Below are positions 25,368 to 35,158 of a DNA stretch of 64,000 nt, piece after piece. Numbering within the stretch: position 1 is the first letter of the stretch; every line of letters begins with the position of its first letter. The notes below the pieces were generated by a model, which did not search any database, had not been told where the DNA came from, and was given only the letters and a program-made list of their open reading frames with translations. Position numbers and translations under genes: made by a program. The DNA is from Bin87 sp965220265 (GTDB taxonomy: Bacteria > Chloroflexota > Dehalococcoidia > Lucifugimonadales > UBA3495), in assembly GCA_965220265.1 (NCBI GenBank), contig CBDCPM010000002.1, forward strand, positions 124,001 through 188,000, given 5' to 3'.

Positions 25368-25443
25368 GGGCGACCGGGGCGGATGAAACGCCCGCGAACC
25401 GTGAAACCCCGGTCCTGCATCGCCTCAGCAATGGGACGGAGAA

Positions 25444-26611
25444 TCAGGCAGATCGGATCGCCTGACCCAACCGATAAAGCGCTTCCGCAAGATCACCCAC
25501 CTCATATAGAGAGAAGCTGATCCGGAGGTTGTCTCGGAAGCCGCCGACGGCCGAGAACGCTGTTCCGGGGCGGTACGATATGCCCGATTGCTGGGCCTTC
25601 GGCAACAAATCGTCAGCATCGATGCTGTCGAGCAGGGTCAGCCAAAAGAAGTAGCCTCCGTCCGGCTGATCGAAATCGACCTGCTCGGCCAAGTCTGTAG
25701 TCAACAACCGGGTCACCGCATCGCGACGCAGAGTGTAAACCCGCCGCAAGTTGGCGATGTTTTCCTGCAGGAGCCTCATGTCCAGGGTGGCCTGTGCCAC
25801 GGCTGCGGGAAAGTGGCTCAGGCCGACGCCGCTGGCCGCGACCTCGGATTCGACGAAACGGCGGATGATATGGTACGAGGCATGGATCCATCCCAAGCGG
25901 AGGACTGGGGCAAGTATCTTGGAAAACGACCCCAGGGAAACGACGCAGCCGTCTTCAGTATCGTCAATGGTGGCCAACGGCGGAGGAAGGGGAGGGCCAT
26001 AGTGGAGCAATTGATAGACTTCGTCGGCGAGGATGGTGAAACCATACTGTTTAGCCAATTGGATCAGCCGTTGCCGGTACTCCAGGGCCAGCGTCGCCCA
26101 GGGGGGTTCTGATAGGCCGGTATGACGTAGAGCAAGCGAGGCTGGTGGCCGTCAATCAGCATCGCCTCGAGAGCGTCGGTATCAAGGCCGTCTCTATCAG
26201 TGGGTATGCCTACCACGCTCAGGCCATGATCCAGGAAGATGCGACCGATCAGGTAGTAGGTCAGTTCTTCTACGAATACCGTGTCTCCGGACTGGGCGAA
26301 GATCGTGGTAGCCAGGTCGATACCCTGGGAAGCCCCGACCGTCAGGAAAAGCGAGGAGGGGTCCACCGGTAGGTTTCGGTAAGCCTCTTGGGACGAAAGG
26401 AAACTGGCCGCGCTTCCAGGAGGGAGCCGAACCCCTGGACCGCGCTGGACTGCAGCGGTACGGCGGATTGCTGTCAGAGGACGCGCTCGCTGGCGGTGGC
26501 CAACGCACCGGTGGGGTGCAGATCGGGTGACGGGTGGCCCCAGCCCAGATCGAGAACGCCTTCGGGGATGGAGATGAGAAGGGAAGGGAGAGAAGTGGTC
26601 AATGCAGTCAT
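25444..26611 (-). pseudogene. Decayed PLP-dependent aminotransferase (MocR/2-aminoadipate type)
   Basis: Reading from ATG 26611, the frame gives LDLGWGHPSPDLHPTGAL and then meets TGA at 26474-26476 (residue 46), a frameshift near 26410 (before VDPSSLFLTVGASQGID) and a second frameshift in a G6 run at 26101-26106 (YQNPPG to LALEYRQRL). The remainder, with ILADEVYQLL, SLGSFSKILAPVLRLGW (catalytic Lys) and a C-terminal domain to 25444, is otherwise normal. In the intact ancestor it was a fold-type I aminotransferase. Two frameshifts and one nonsense codon indicate a pseudogene; one shift lies in a homopolymer, so assembly error could explain part. Confidence 0.75.
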
Positions 26612-26624
26612 CTGATGTGATGGA

Positions 26625-26936
26625 TCATCCCCACGGCCAGCGCCAGGGGCGCACGGAGCGAAGGTCGCGATCCAGGAAGTCTTCTAAAGCGGGGCGCAAC
26701 AGAACTGTGCGGCCGCCACTGCTTGCGTCTTCGTCGATGAGGGTTGACGGCACATCATCCCAGTCGAAACCCCGCCGGCCGAAAGCGTCACGCTGCTCCC
26801 AAACGACTACCCGGTCGTTATCCAGTGCCCAACCATTAGCGACACGGTCCGCTATTTCCGCCCGCGTGGTCTCACGCAGCAGGTCATTGAGACTGGCCCT
26901 GATTCGCGCGAAATTGCTTGGCTCAGCCATCGACAA
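26625..26936 (-). CDS. Hypothetical protein of 103 residues
   Basis: No family is recognised. The protein is acidic to neutral, without membrane segments, and is rich in Asp and Arg: ASLNDLLRETTRAEIADRVANGWALDNDRVVVWEQRDAFGRRG in the first half, then SSGGRTVLLRPALEDFLDRDL. ATG 26936 or 26930 may serve as the start. It lies immediately upstream of the aminotransferase pseudogene on the same strand. Composition is coding-like but there is no independent support. Confidence 0.45.
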   Translation of the reverse strand: MSMAEPSNFARIRASLNDLLRETTRAEIADRVANGWALDNDRVVVWEQRDAFGRRGFDWDDVPSTLIDEDASSGGRTVLLRPALEDFLDRDLRSVRPWRWPWG

Positions 26937-27052
26937 TCACCAGGGGAATCGCTGGCGTCCATTCTAAGACAGCCTGGAACGCGGTTGAAACCGACGTTTG
27001 TCATCATTTTGGAATGGCGTCTCCGGCCGACTTGATGCAGAAGGGGGCGACA

Positions 27053-27085
27053 CAAAAAGGCCGGCGGGTTTTGAACCCGCCGGCC
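27053..27085 (-). terminator. Rho-independent terminator of the Fe-S protein gene
   Basis: GGCCGGCGGG (27059-27068) and CCCGCCGGCC (27076-27085) form a 10-bp stem, and CAAAAA at 27053-27058 gives a T-run on the minus strand. It lies 33 bp after the stop of the gene at 27118. Confidence 0.85.
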
Positions 27086-27117
27086 GATTGCCGGTGTGGC
27101 GAGATGTGGACTGGCTA

Positions 27118-28395
27118 CTAGATGTAGTCCTGGTCCTCTGCCATCATCTGCAGTACGTCGCCAGACTGCAACTGAATGGCGCGGTGGATCTGAAGCTTGA
27201 GGTCCTCGAGCAGCTCGTCGGGGATCTCGCCGTCGTTCTCGCGAGAGACTTCCTTCATCTCGTCGAAGGCCCACTCGTCGGAGTTGCCGTGCGGCATCTC
27301 GAAGAAGTTGCGCTCGAAGACGGGGAGTTCGCCGGGACCGAAGTAGCCCTTGCCTTCCAAGTTGTAGCCTTCGAGGTCGTGGGTGCCCTTGCCGAGAACC
27401 TGACCGGTGGCGGCATAGTGCTCCATGACGTTCTGCAGGCCGTACTTCTGGATCGGGCAGACCTTCATGCACACGCCACAGCCGAGGTAGCGAGCCATGA
27501 CGGGGCGGCAGCGCTTGAAGTAGAGCTTGTTCTTCTCAATTCCACGCCACCAGATCTTGTCACGCATGAGCGCGCGGCCGGGGCAGCGGTTCACGCAGAC
27601 CTGACACACCTGACAGAAGGCGTGGATGCCGTAGTCGACGGGCGCGTCATAGGTGACGCTGGCGTCGGTGGTGACCATCATCAGCCGCATGCGGTTGCCG
27701 GTGTGCGGGGACAGCAGGTAGCCGCACGCGCCCAACTGGCCGAGACCAGCAGCAACGAACATCGGGATTACGGGGCCGGTGGCATCGCTGGAGTGGATGA
27801 CGTGGGCCTTGTACCCGAGAGAGCGGATGAAGTTACCCAGTTCCAGACCGGCAGCAGCCTGGGTCCGATAGGTGCTGGAGTGCACGATCTCGGCGTCAAC
27901 GCTGGGGATGGTCTGGGTGGGCTCGAAGTCCTGCTCATAGGCCAAGCAAATGGCGTGGGGCAGAATGGTGAAGCCGCGCTTGCTCTTGTAGTCGTAGCGT
28001 GGATCGTAGGCGGTGATACCGACTTCGAGGTAACCAAGCTGGCGGGCCTTTTCCTTGACCAACTCGGAGATGTCCTCGCCGCTGGCATCAGCGGTGGGGT
28101 CCATCTCGGCGGTGGACCGGGCGACCATGATGAGGTTGGTGTTGAGCTTGTCGTGCTCCTTGCGGATCTCACGCATTTCGGCGTGGAGGTCGCGCAGGGT
28201 GTTCGCCCAGTCACGGGACGCGCGCTCGGTAATGTTCATGGTTTCCAGCGGATACTCGCGGGCGTACCAGTCAACCTCGCGCGCAGTCAACGGGATACCT
28301 GGGGTGGTTTCCAGTTCTTCCGGAATCGGAATGGTGACTTCGGCGTCCCCCCAGTGCCTTCCGGGACGGACTACCTCGTGTCCAATCTTAAGCAT
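27118..28395 (-). CDS. Reductive-dehalogenase/QueG-like corrinoid Fe-S protein, cytosolic
   Basis: The 425-residue protein ends in a two-[4Fe-4S] ferredoxin region: C261-x2-C264-x2-C267-x3-C271-PG and C296-x9-C306-x2-C309-x3-C313-P. The preceding 250 residues (QLGYLEVGITAYDPRYDY, AAGLELGNFIRSLGYKA, VAAGLGQLGACGYLLSPHTGNRMRL) match the nitroreductase-like corrinoid-binding core shared by respiratory reductive dehalogenases and epoxyqueuosine reductase. The GxLGxxG-L-SP-G-R-R pattern is diagnostic of that superfamily. No Tat signal is present and no RdhB anchor gene is adjacent, so it is a cytosolic member of unknown substrate. A strong promoter and terminator flank it. Confidence 0.78.
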   Translation of the reverse strand: MLKIGHEVVRPGRHWGDAEVTIPIPEELETTPGIPLTAREVDWYAREYPLETMNITERASRDWANTLRDLHAEMREIRKEHDKLNTNLIMVARSTAEMDPTADASGEDISELVKEKARQLGYLEVGITAYDPRYDYKSKRGFTILPHAICLAYEQDFEPTQTIPSVDAEIVHSSTYRTQAAAGLELGNFIRSLGYKAHVIHSSDATGPVIPMFVAAGLGQLGACGYLLSPHTGNRMRLMMVTTDASVTYDAPVDYGIHAFCQVCQVCVNRCPGRALMRDKIWWRGIEKNKLYFKRCRPVMARYLGCGVCMKVCPIQKYGLQNVMEHYAATGQVLGKGTHDLEGYNLEGKGYFGPGELPVFERNFFEMPHGNSDEWAFDEMKEVSRENDGEIPDELLEDLKLQIHRAIQLQSGDVLQMMAEDQDYI

Positions 28396-28450
28396 ATTTG
28401 CCTCCTCGCTGGTTGGCTTGACCGCAGGATTGCGGCGGCATTTGGGGCAA

Positions 28451-28477
28451 TTTATACCCTGTTAACCCCTTTGTCAA
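28451..28477 (-). promoter_or_regulatory. Promoter of the Fe-S protein gene
   Basis: On the minus strand, TTGACA (28477-28472) and TATAAA (28456-28451) are 15 bp apart; the spacing is short, but both hexamers are near consensus in an AT-rich region. The leader is about 50 bases. The remaining part of the 28396-28628 gap holds nothing I can recognise. Confidence 0.5.
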
Positions 28478-28628
28478 CAACTGATCTCAAGTTCCCAATA
28501 GAATTCACCTGTTGCGGCGAATCGCGCCGTGGGACGGAGTTTCGACGCCGATTTGCGCAGCGGGATATTGGTCCCGGCGGACGGCTCCCCGGAATGCGTC
28601 GCGCCGCGCGAATCCCCCGGAAACGAAG

Positions 28629-28814
28629 CTAACGACCCTTCCACCAGGTCCATGCTCCGAGCCCCGCCAGCAGGATGCCCACGACGACGAGCGCCCAGCC
28701 GACTCCCTTCAAAAGAAGCACTGCCGGCGGGGTCAGGAGAAATAGGCCCAGGCAGAAAAGGGCCAGGCCGCAGCCGATGGCCCCGGCGGCCCCGGTTGCC
28801 CGGTGAAGCATCAT
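28629..28814 (-). CDS. Small two-helix membrane protein (61 residues)
   Basis: Two hydrophobic segments make up most of the protein: GAIGCGLALFCLGLFLL (residues 11-27) and GWALVVVGILLAGLGAW (39-55), with a WWKGR tail. The ATG ATG start at 28814 or 28811 is 23 bp downstream of the MBL-fold gene's stop, so it is probably expressed with that gene. No family is recognised, and there is no sign of a function. Confidence 0.5.
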   Translation of the reverse strand: MMLHRATGAAGAIGCGLALFCLGLFLLTPPAVLLLKGVGWALVVVGILLAGLGAWTWWKGR

Positions 28815-28837
28815 GCCGAAGGCGGCCTTTACGGCCT

Positions 28838-29668
28838 CTAGTCCGGCAGGGCGTAGGTGGCTTTGCGCTCGATGATGCGATTTTCCTGGCGCAACTTTTC
28901 GAGGTGGGTGCGTACGTTGCGTCCGGCAGCGGCGCGCAGGGACTTGCGCAGGTTGCGTGGGTAGACCGCTGCCACAATATCGTCCACGGTGGACGCACCG
29001 GCATCCATGGCAGCCAGAACCTGATCCTCGCGACCAAGGCGGTGAGCGATCTGCTGTTGGATGCGCTGCTGACCCCGGATGATGGTGTTGCCGTGGCCGG
29101 GGCATACAACCAAGGGTCGGGTGCGGGCCATGCGGCCCATGGAGGTCATGTACTGCTTCAGGTTGCGCACGCTGGACGAGGAATTGCCCAGGAGGTTGTC
29201 GCCGCTGAAGAGCACACGGTCCGGGCGGAGGAAATAGCAGACGTGGTCGTCCTCGTGGCCGGGGGTGAACAAAGGGCGCAGGGTCGCCCCGCCGCCGGTG
29301 GTGATCGTTTCGTTGGCCCGAAGAGCATCGACGAAATCACCGCCGAGGGTGTGCTGCAGACGCGGAGCCAGCTTGGGGTGGCAGCGCACCGGGCAATCGA
29401 ATGCTTCCTGAAGGCGGTCAAGGCCGCCGATGTGGTCGCCGTGGCCGTGTGTGATCAGGATGGCGCCGATGCGGGGGCTGCCAAGTTCCGCCCAGTAGTC
29501 CATTATCTGACGGGTCCAGAAGCGGTACGGCTCCCCGGAATCTATCATGACCATGCTGTCCGACGGATCGCCCACGAAGTAGATCTGGGTGCCGCCGGGG
29601 TGCATGGCCCCGAACGTGTTGGGGTCTTCCTGGATGTGGGTGCTGTAAACGTGCTCGGTGATCTGCAT
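28838..29668 (-). CDS. MBL-fold metallo-hydrolase with C-terminal winged helix
   Basis: The 276-residue protein has the metallo-beta-lactamase motif ITHGHGDHIGG (HxHxDH, about residues 74-79), PGHEDDHVCYF (third His region), FSGDNLLG (Asp) and CPGHG (last His). The C-terminal 70 residues (DQVLAAMDAG...VRTHLEKLRQENRI) form a winged-helix-like domain, as in LACTB2-like hydrolases. Known relatives hydrolyse thioesters, lactones or RNA; the substrate here is unknown. Start ATG 29668 gives MQITEHVYS. It lies 10 bp downstream of the thioredoxin-reductase-like gene, so they are likely one operon. Confidence 0.88.
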   Translation of the reverse strand: MQITEHVYSTHIQEDPNTFGAMHPGGTQIYFVGDPSDSMVMIDSGEPYRFWTRQIMDYWAELGSPRIGAILITHGHGDHIGGLDRLQEAFDCPVRCHPKLAPRLQHTLGGDFVDALRANETITTGGGATLRPLFTPGHEDDHVCYFLRPDRVLFSGDNLLGNSSSSVRNLKQYMTSMGRMARTRPLVVCPGHGNTIIRGQQRIQQQIAHRLGREDQVLAAMDAGASTVDDIVAAVYPRNLRKSLRAAAGRNVRTHLEKLRQENRIIERKATYALPD

Positions 29669-29678
29669 GGCGAATACC

Positions 29679-30605
29679 TCACCAGTCGCGGGCACTGATG
29701 TAGCGGTAGGCGGCAATGGCGGCTGTTGCTCCGTCGCCGGCCGAAGCGACGAGCTGGGCCGCCGACTGCTGTCGGATGTCACCGGCGGCGAACAGGCCGG
29801 GCTGGGGTGTGTCCATGGAGAGACCCACCGGAATGTGTCCGGCGTTGTCCAGAGGAACGATATCGGAGACCGGGGATGAGTTAGGTTCGAGGCCCACGTA
29901 GACGAATAGTCCGCCCACCGGTTCGACGTTCTCTCCGTCGGCGCTGCGGACGCGGACGCCGGTGACGGTTTCTTCGCCGACCACCTCGACGACTTCAGAG
30001 TTGTAGCGCACCTCGATTTTCGGCTCGGAGGCGATGCGGTCCTGGAGGACCTGCTGGGCGTCCAGGCTGTCACCACGGTGGAAAAGGATGACACGTTCGG
30101 TGTACTCGGTCAGGGTTAGGGCCTCGTCTGCCGCGGAGTCGCCGCCGCCGACCACGGCGACGGTCTGCCCCATATAGAGCGGGCCGTCGCAGGTGGCGCA
30201 GTGGGACACGCCGCGACCAAGGAACTCCTCCTCGCCGGGAATGCCCAGGGTGCGGAGGGTTGAGCCCGCGGCCATAATCACTGCCTTTCCCAGATAGGCG
30301 TCGCCGCCTTCGCCGGCGACGCGGAGGTAGTCGCCGTCCGCGGACACGCTGGCAACGGTGTCCATCAGCATCGCGACGCCGGCGTTCATGGCCTGCTCCT
30401 GGGTCGCGGGGCCCAACTCGTAACCGGCGATGCCCTGGGGGAAACCAGGGAAGTTCTCGATGCGCTCAAGGTTGATGATCTGGGCGCCGGCCATCATCTG
30501 CTCGACGATGGCGGTGCTGAGGCCGTGGCGGGACGCGTAGATGCCGGCGGTCAGGCCGGCCATGCCGCCGCCGATGATAATGACGTCATAGTTCTGCTCG
30601 GGCAC
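29679..30605 (-). CDS. Thioredoxin reductase-like flavoprotein
   Basis: The 308-residue protein has the class II FAD/NADPH disulfide reductase layout: IIIGGGMAGLTAGIYASR (FAD), SHCATCDGPLYMGQ (active CxxC near residue 135), VAVVGGGDSAADEALTLTEY (NADPH) and GLFAAGDIRQQSAAQLVASAGDGATAA at the end. Thioredoxin reductases reduce thioredoxin; the weak ENFPGFP region and missing thioredoxin gene leave room for a related ferredoxin-dependent reductase. The start is GTG 30605 (PEQNYDVIII). A selenoperoxiredoxin and UGSC protein elsewhere in this window would need such a reducing system. Confidence 0.88.
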   Translation of the reverse strand: MPEQNYDVIIIGGGMAGLTAGIYASRHGLSTAIVEQMMAGAQIINLERIENFPGFPQGIAGYELGPATQEQAMNAGVAMLMDTVASVSADGDYLRVAGEGGDAYLGKAVIMAAGSTLRTLGIPGEEEFLGRGVSHCATCDGPLYMGQTVAVVGGGDSAADEALTLTEYTERVILFHRGDSLDAQQVLQDRIASEPKIEVRYNSEVVEVVGEETVTGVRVRSADGENVEPVGGLFVYVGLEPNSSPVSDIVPLDNAGHIPVGLSMDTPQPGLFAAGDIRQQSAAQLVASAGDGATAAIAAYRYISARDW

Positions 30606-30958
30606 TGAAGTTACCTCGCTGGGCGTCGGTGATATTGCTGACGATCGTTGCAGATACGGTGGGCGCGCTGCACGGTTGGGGACCAATGCGGCGCACTTCG
30701 CGACGCTGATTGATCACGTTCGATCATTGATGACCGATTGTACCATCAGGCGAATCAACGATAGGAGCGGTGGTGTCACTAAAGGGTCGCCATGCCGGTT
30801 GCCCGCGGCTGGAACGATCGCTGGTGCAGCGTGACGGCCGGCGAATTGGATGGTCATGGGACCCGGCTCCGCACGCTTTCGGTTGACACGTACTGCCTGG
30901 AAACAGAAAATGGCGCCATCACAACCGACAGTGCCGTACTAATTAAGAAGGTGACGAA
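30606..30958. other. Divergent intergenic region with a possible plus-strand promoter
   Basis: This 353-bp gap separates the thioredoxin reductase and dioxygenase genes. A candidate promoter for the dioxygenases is TTGACA at 30883-30888 with GAAAAT at 30906-30911 (17-bp spacing). No coding frame in it shows family features. Short ORFs exist but have no good ribosome binding site. Confidence 0.4.
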
Positions 30959-31993
30959 ATGGCAGAGATCCTGGGCCTTGGCTTGACACACTATCCACCC
31001 CTCATCTCCCCGGATGAAGACAAGGCGATCCCGCTCAAGCGGACGCTGCGCGGGAACAAGCGCATTCCGGAAGAGATGAAAAACCCGAGTAGCTGGCCCG
31101 AGCCCATGCGGGTCGAGTACGGGGAGGACGAGGGTTACGCCTCGTCGTTGGAGCACCGGGCGCGGCTGGTGGCCGGCTTCCGGCGCATCCGCGAGGAGCT
31201 GGACTCCTTCAACCCTGACTTCGTGGTGATCTGGGGAGATGACCAGTACGAGAATTTCAAAGAGGACATCATCCCGCCGTTCTGCGTGCTGGCCTACGAC
31301 GACTTCGAGGCTCAGCCTTTTGCCCATCGGCAGCGCAACGCGTGGGATGAGCCTAAGGACACAACGTTCAAATACCAGGGACACAAGGAGGGCGCGCGGG
31401 CGCTGGTTTCGGGCATGATCGACCGGGGCGTGGATATGGCCTACGCATACCAGCCGCTGCACGAGCCTGGGCTCGGCCACGCCATCCTGAACACGCTGCT
31501 GTACCTGGACTACGACCGCAAGGGGTTTGACTACCCCGTGGTCCCGATGCTGGTCAATTGCTACGGCAGCCGCGTGATTCGCAACAAGGGCGGCAGCGTC
31601 GAGTACTCGCCGGACCCGGACCCGCCCGGGCCCTCTCCGAAGCGATGCCTGGAAGTGGGAGCGGCAGCCGCGCAGACGCTGCAGGATTCGCCGTGGCGGG
31701 TGGCGCTGATCGCGTCGTCGTCATGGTCCCACGCTTTCCTGGTGGAAAAGAACCACTGGCTGTGGCCGGACGTGGAGTCCGACCGGGCGCGGTTCGAGGA
31801 GCTCAAGGCCGGCGACTACCAGGCGTGGTCGCGGATTTCCACGGATCAGGTTGAGGACGCAGGGCAACAGGAGATGCTGAACTGGATGTGCCTCGCCGGA
31901 GCGATGGACACGCTGGACTACAAGCCGGAGATCCTGGACTACGTCGAAACCTACGTTTTCAACTCCAACAAGTGCCTGGCGATTTTCAAGTAA
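30959..31993 (+). CDS. LigB-type extradiol dioxygenase family protein, copy 1
   Basis: The 344-residue protein belongs to the LigB (class III extradiol ring-cleavage dioxygenase) fold: EILGLGLTHYPPLI has the metal-binding His, FNPDFVVIWGDDQYENF is typical of the DODA-like subgroup, YQPLHEPGLGHAILNTLLY supplies the second His region and SSSWSHAFL the third. It cleaves catechol-type rings with non-haem Fe(II) in known members; the substrate here is unknown. ATG 30959 follows AGAAGGTGACGAA. The next gene is a close paralogue, so this is a tandem duplication. Confidence 0.82.
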   Translation: MAEILGLGLTHYPPLISPDEDKAIPLKRTLRGNKRIPEEMKNPSSWPEPMRVEYGEDEGYASSLEHRARLVAGFRRIREELDSFNPDFVVIWGDDQYENFKEDIIPPFCVLAYDDFEAQPFAHRQRNAWDEPKDTTFKYQGHKEGARALVSGMIDRGVDMAYAYQPLHEPGLGHAILNTLLYLDYDRKGFDYPVVPMLVNCYGSRVIRNKGGSVEYSPDPDPPGPSPKRCLEVGAAAAQTLQDSPWRVALIASSSWSHAFLVEKNHWLWPDVESDRARFEELKAGDYQAWSRISTDQVEDAGQQEMLNWMCLAGAMDTLDYKPEILDYVETYVFNSNKCLAIFK

Positions 31994-32065
31994 CCTTCGG
32001 GTTGCTTGCGGAAAGGGGCGGCCGGCTGGTCGCCCTTATACTTTTTCACTAGGAGGGGCGTCATC

Positions 32066-33112
32066 ATGGCGGAAATACTCGGATTGGGACTCACACACTC
32101 CCCGTCACTCATAAGGCCCGACGAGGACGGCGAGTCATCGCTGAAGCGGACGTTGCGCACCAACGACAAGGTGCCGGCGGAGATGAAGAATCCCTCGAAT
32201 TGGCCGGAACCCATGCGGATCGAATACGGTGAGGACGAAGGCTACGCCTCGGCCGTTCGCCTGAGGGAACGCATGGTGGCGGGATTCCGGGAGTTGCGGA
32301 AGGAACTGGACGCGTTCAACCCTGATTTCGTGGTGGTCTGGGGAGACGACCAGTACGAGAACTTCAAGGAGGACATCATCCCGCCGTTTTGCGTGCTGGC
32401 CTACGATGACTTTGAGGCCCGGCCCTTTGCCAACGGTAATGGCACGGCGCGACGCAACGTGTGGGACGAGGGAGCGGATACGGCCTTCAAGTACCAGGGG
32501 CATAAGGAAGGCGCGCGTGCGCTGGTCTCCGGTATGATCGACCGTGGCGTGGATATGTCATACGCCTACCAGCCGTTGCATGAGCCGGGATTGGGGCACG
32601 CCATCCTTAACACGCTGCTTTACCTGGACTACGACCGGAAGGGTTTCGACTATCCGGTGGTGCCGATGCTGGTGAACTGCTACGGCAGCAGGGTGATCCG
32701 CAACCAGGGCGGCAGTGTAGAACGCTCGCCGGACCCGGACCCGCCCGGGCCTTCGCCGAAGCGGTGCATGCAAATTGGAGCCGCGGCCGCGCAGGCGCTG
32801 AAGGAATCGCCGTGGCGAGTGGCGCTGATCGCGTCGTCGTCATGGTCCCACGCCTTTCTGACCGAGAAGAACTGGTGGCTCTACCCCGACATCGAATCCG
32901 ACCGTGCACGGTTCGAGGAGATGAAGTCGGGAGACTACCAGGCATGGGCCGGCATCTCCACAGCGCAGATCGAGGACGCGGGCCAGCAGGAACTGCTGAA
33001 CTGGGCCTGCCTGGTTGGAGCGGTGGATGAACTCGGTTACCGGGCGGATGTTGTCGACTGGTACGAGACGTACATATTCAATTCGACGAAGTGCCTGGCC
33101 GTGTTCAAGTAA
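32066..33112 (+). CDS. LigB-type extradiol dioxygenase family protein, copy 2
   Basis: The protein of 348 residues is about four-fifths identical by eye to the gene before it, with the same LGLTHSPSL start, WGDDQYENFKEDIIPPFC block, HEPGLGHAILN and SSSWSHAFLTEKN. The main differences are a few inserted residues (NGNGTARR) near residue 120 and the N-terminal charged region. ATG 32066 follows AGGAGGGG. Both copies keep all predicted Fe ligands, so both are probably active and may differ in substrate or assemble as hetero-oligomers. A terminator follows 24 bp after the stop. Confidence 0.82.
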   Translation: MAEILGLGLTHSPSLIRPDEDGESSLKRTLRTNDKVPAEMKNPSNWPEPMRIEYGEDEGYASAVRLRERMVAGFRELRKELDAFNPDFVVVWGDDQYENFKEDIIPPFCVLAYDDFEARPFANGNGTARRNVWDEGADTAFKYQGHKEGARALVSGMIDRGVDMSYAYQPLHEPGLGHAILNTLLYLDYDRKGFDYPVVPMLVNCYGSRVIRNQGGSVERSPDPDPPGPSPKRCMQIGAAAAQALKESPWRVALIASSSWSHAFLTEKNWWLYPDIESDRARFEEMKSGDYQAWAGISTAQIEDAGQQELLNWACLVGAVDELGYRADVVDWYETYIFNSTKCLAVFK

Positions 33113-33136
33113 TTGACGAGTGACACCCAGCCACCA

Positions 33137-33172
33137 GTAGGGGCGAATGATCATCCGCCCCTACGTTTTTTT
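33137..33172 (+). terminator. Terminator between the dioxygenases and thiC (convergent)
   Basis: GTAGGGGCG (33137-33145) pairs with CGCCCCTAC (33156-33164), with TGATCA extending the palindrome, followed by GTTTTTTT. It can terminate the dioxygenase transcript. A related but degenerate copy lies near 35116. Confidence 0.85.
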
Positions 33173-33191
33173 GGACAAGTCGTGGTCGCCG

Positions 33192-35072
<1,881 letters not shown>

Positions 35073-35158
35073 GCTGTGGTTCCTCCTGCCGAGTGATTGG
35101 GGTTTTGGAACGATGTAGGGGCGAATGATTGTTCGCCATGCGGATGCTGTGGTTGGGA

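Noticed and set aside
26474..26476. TGA in the aminotransferase as selenocysteine
   Set aside because: It is not at a catalytic position, has no Cys counterpart, and the gene carries two frameshifts as well.
26998..28632. Plus-strand ORF of 544 codons over the Fe-S protein gene
   Set aside because: It is antisense to the cysteine-cluster protein and has no recognisable domain.
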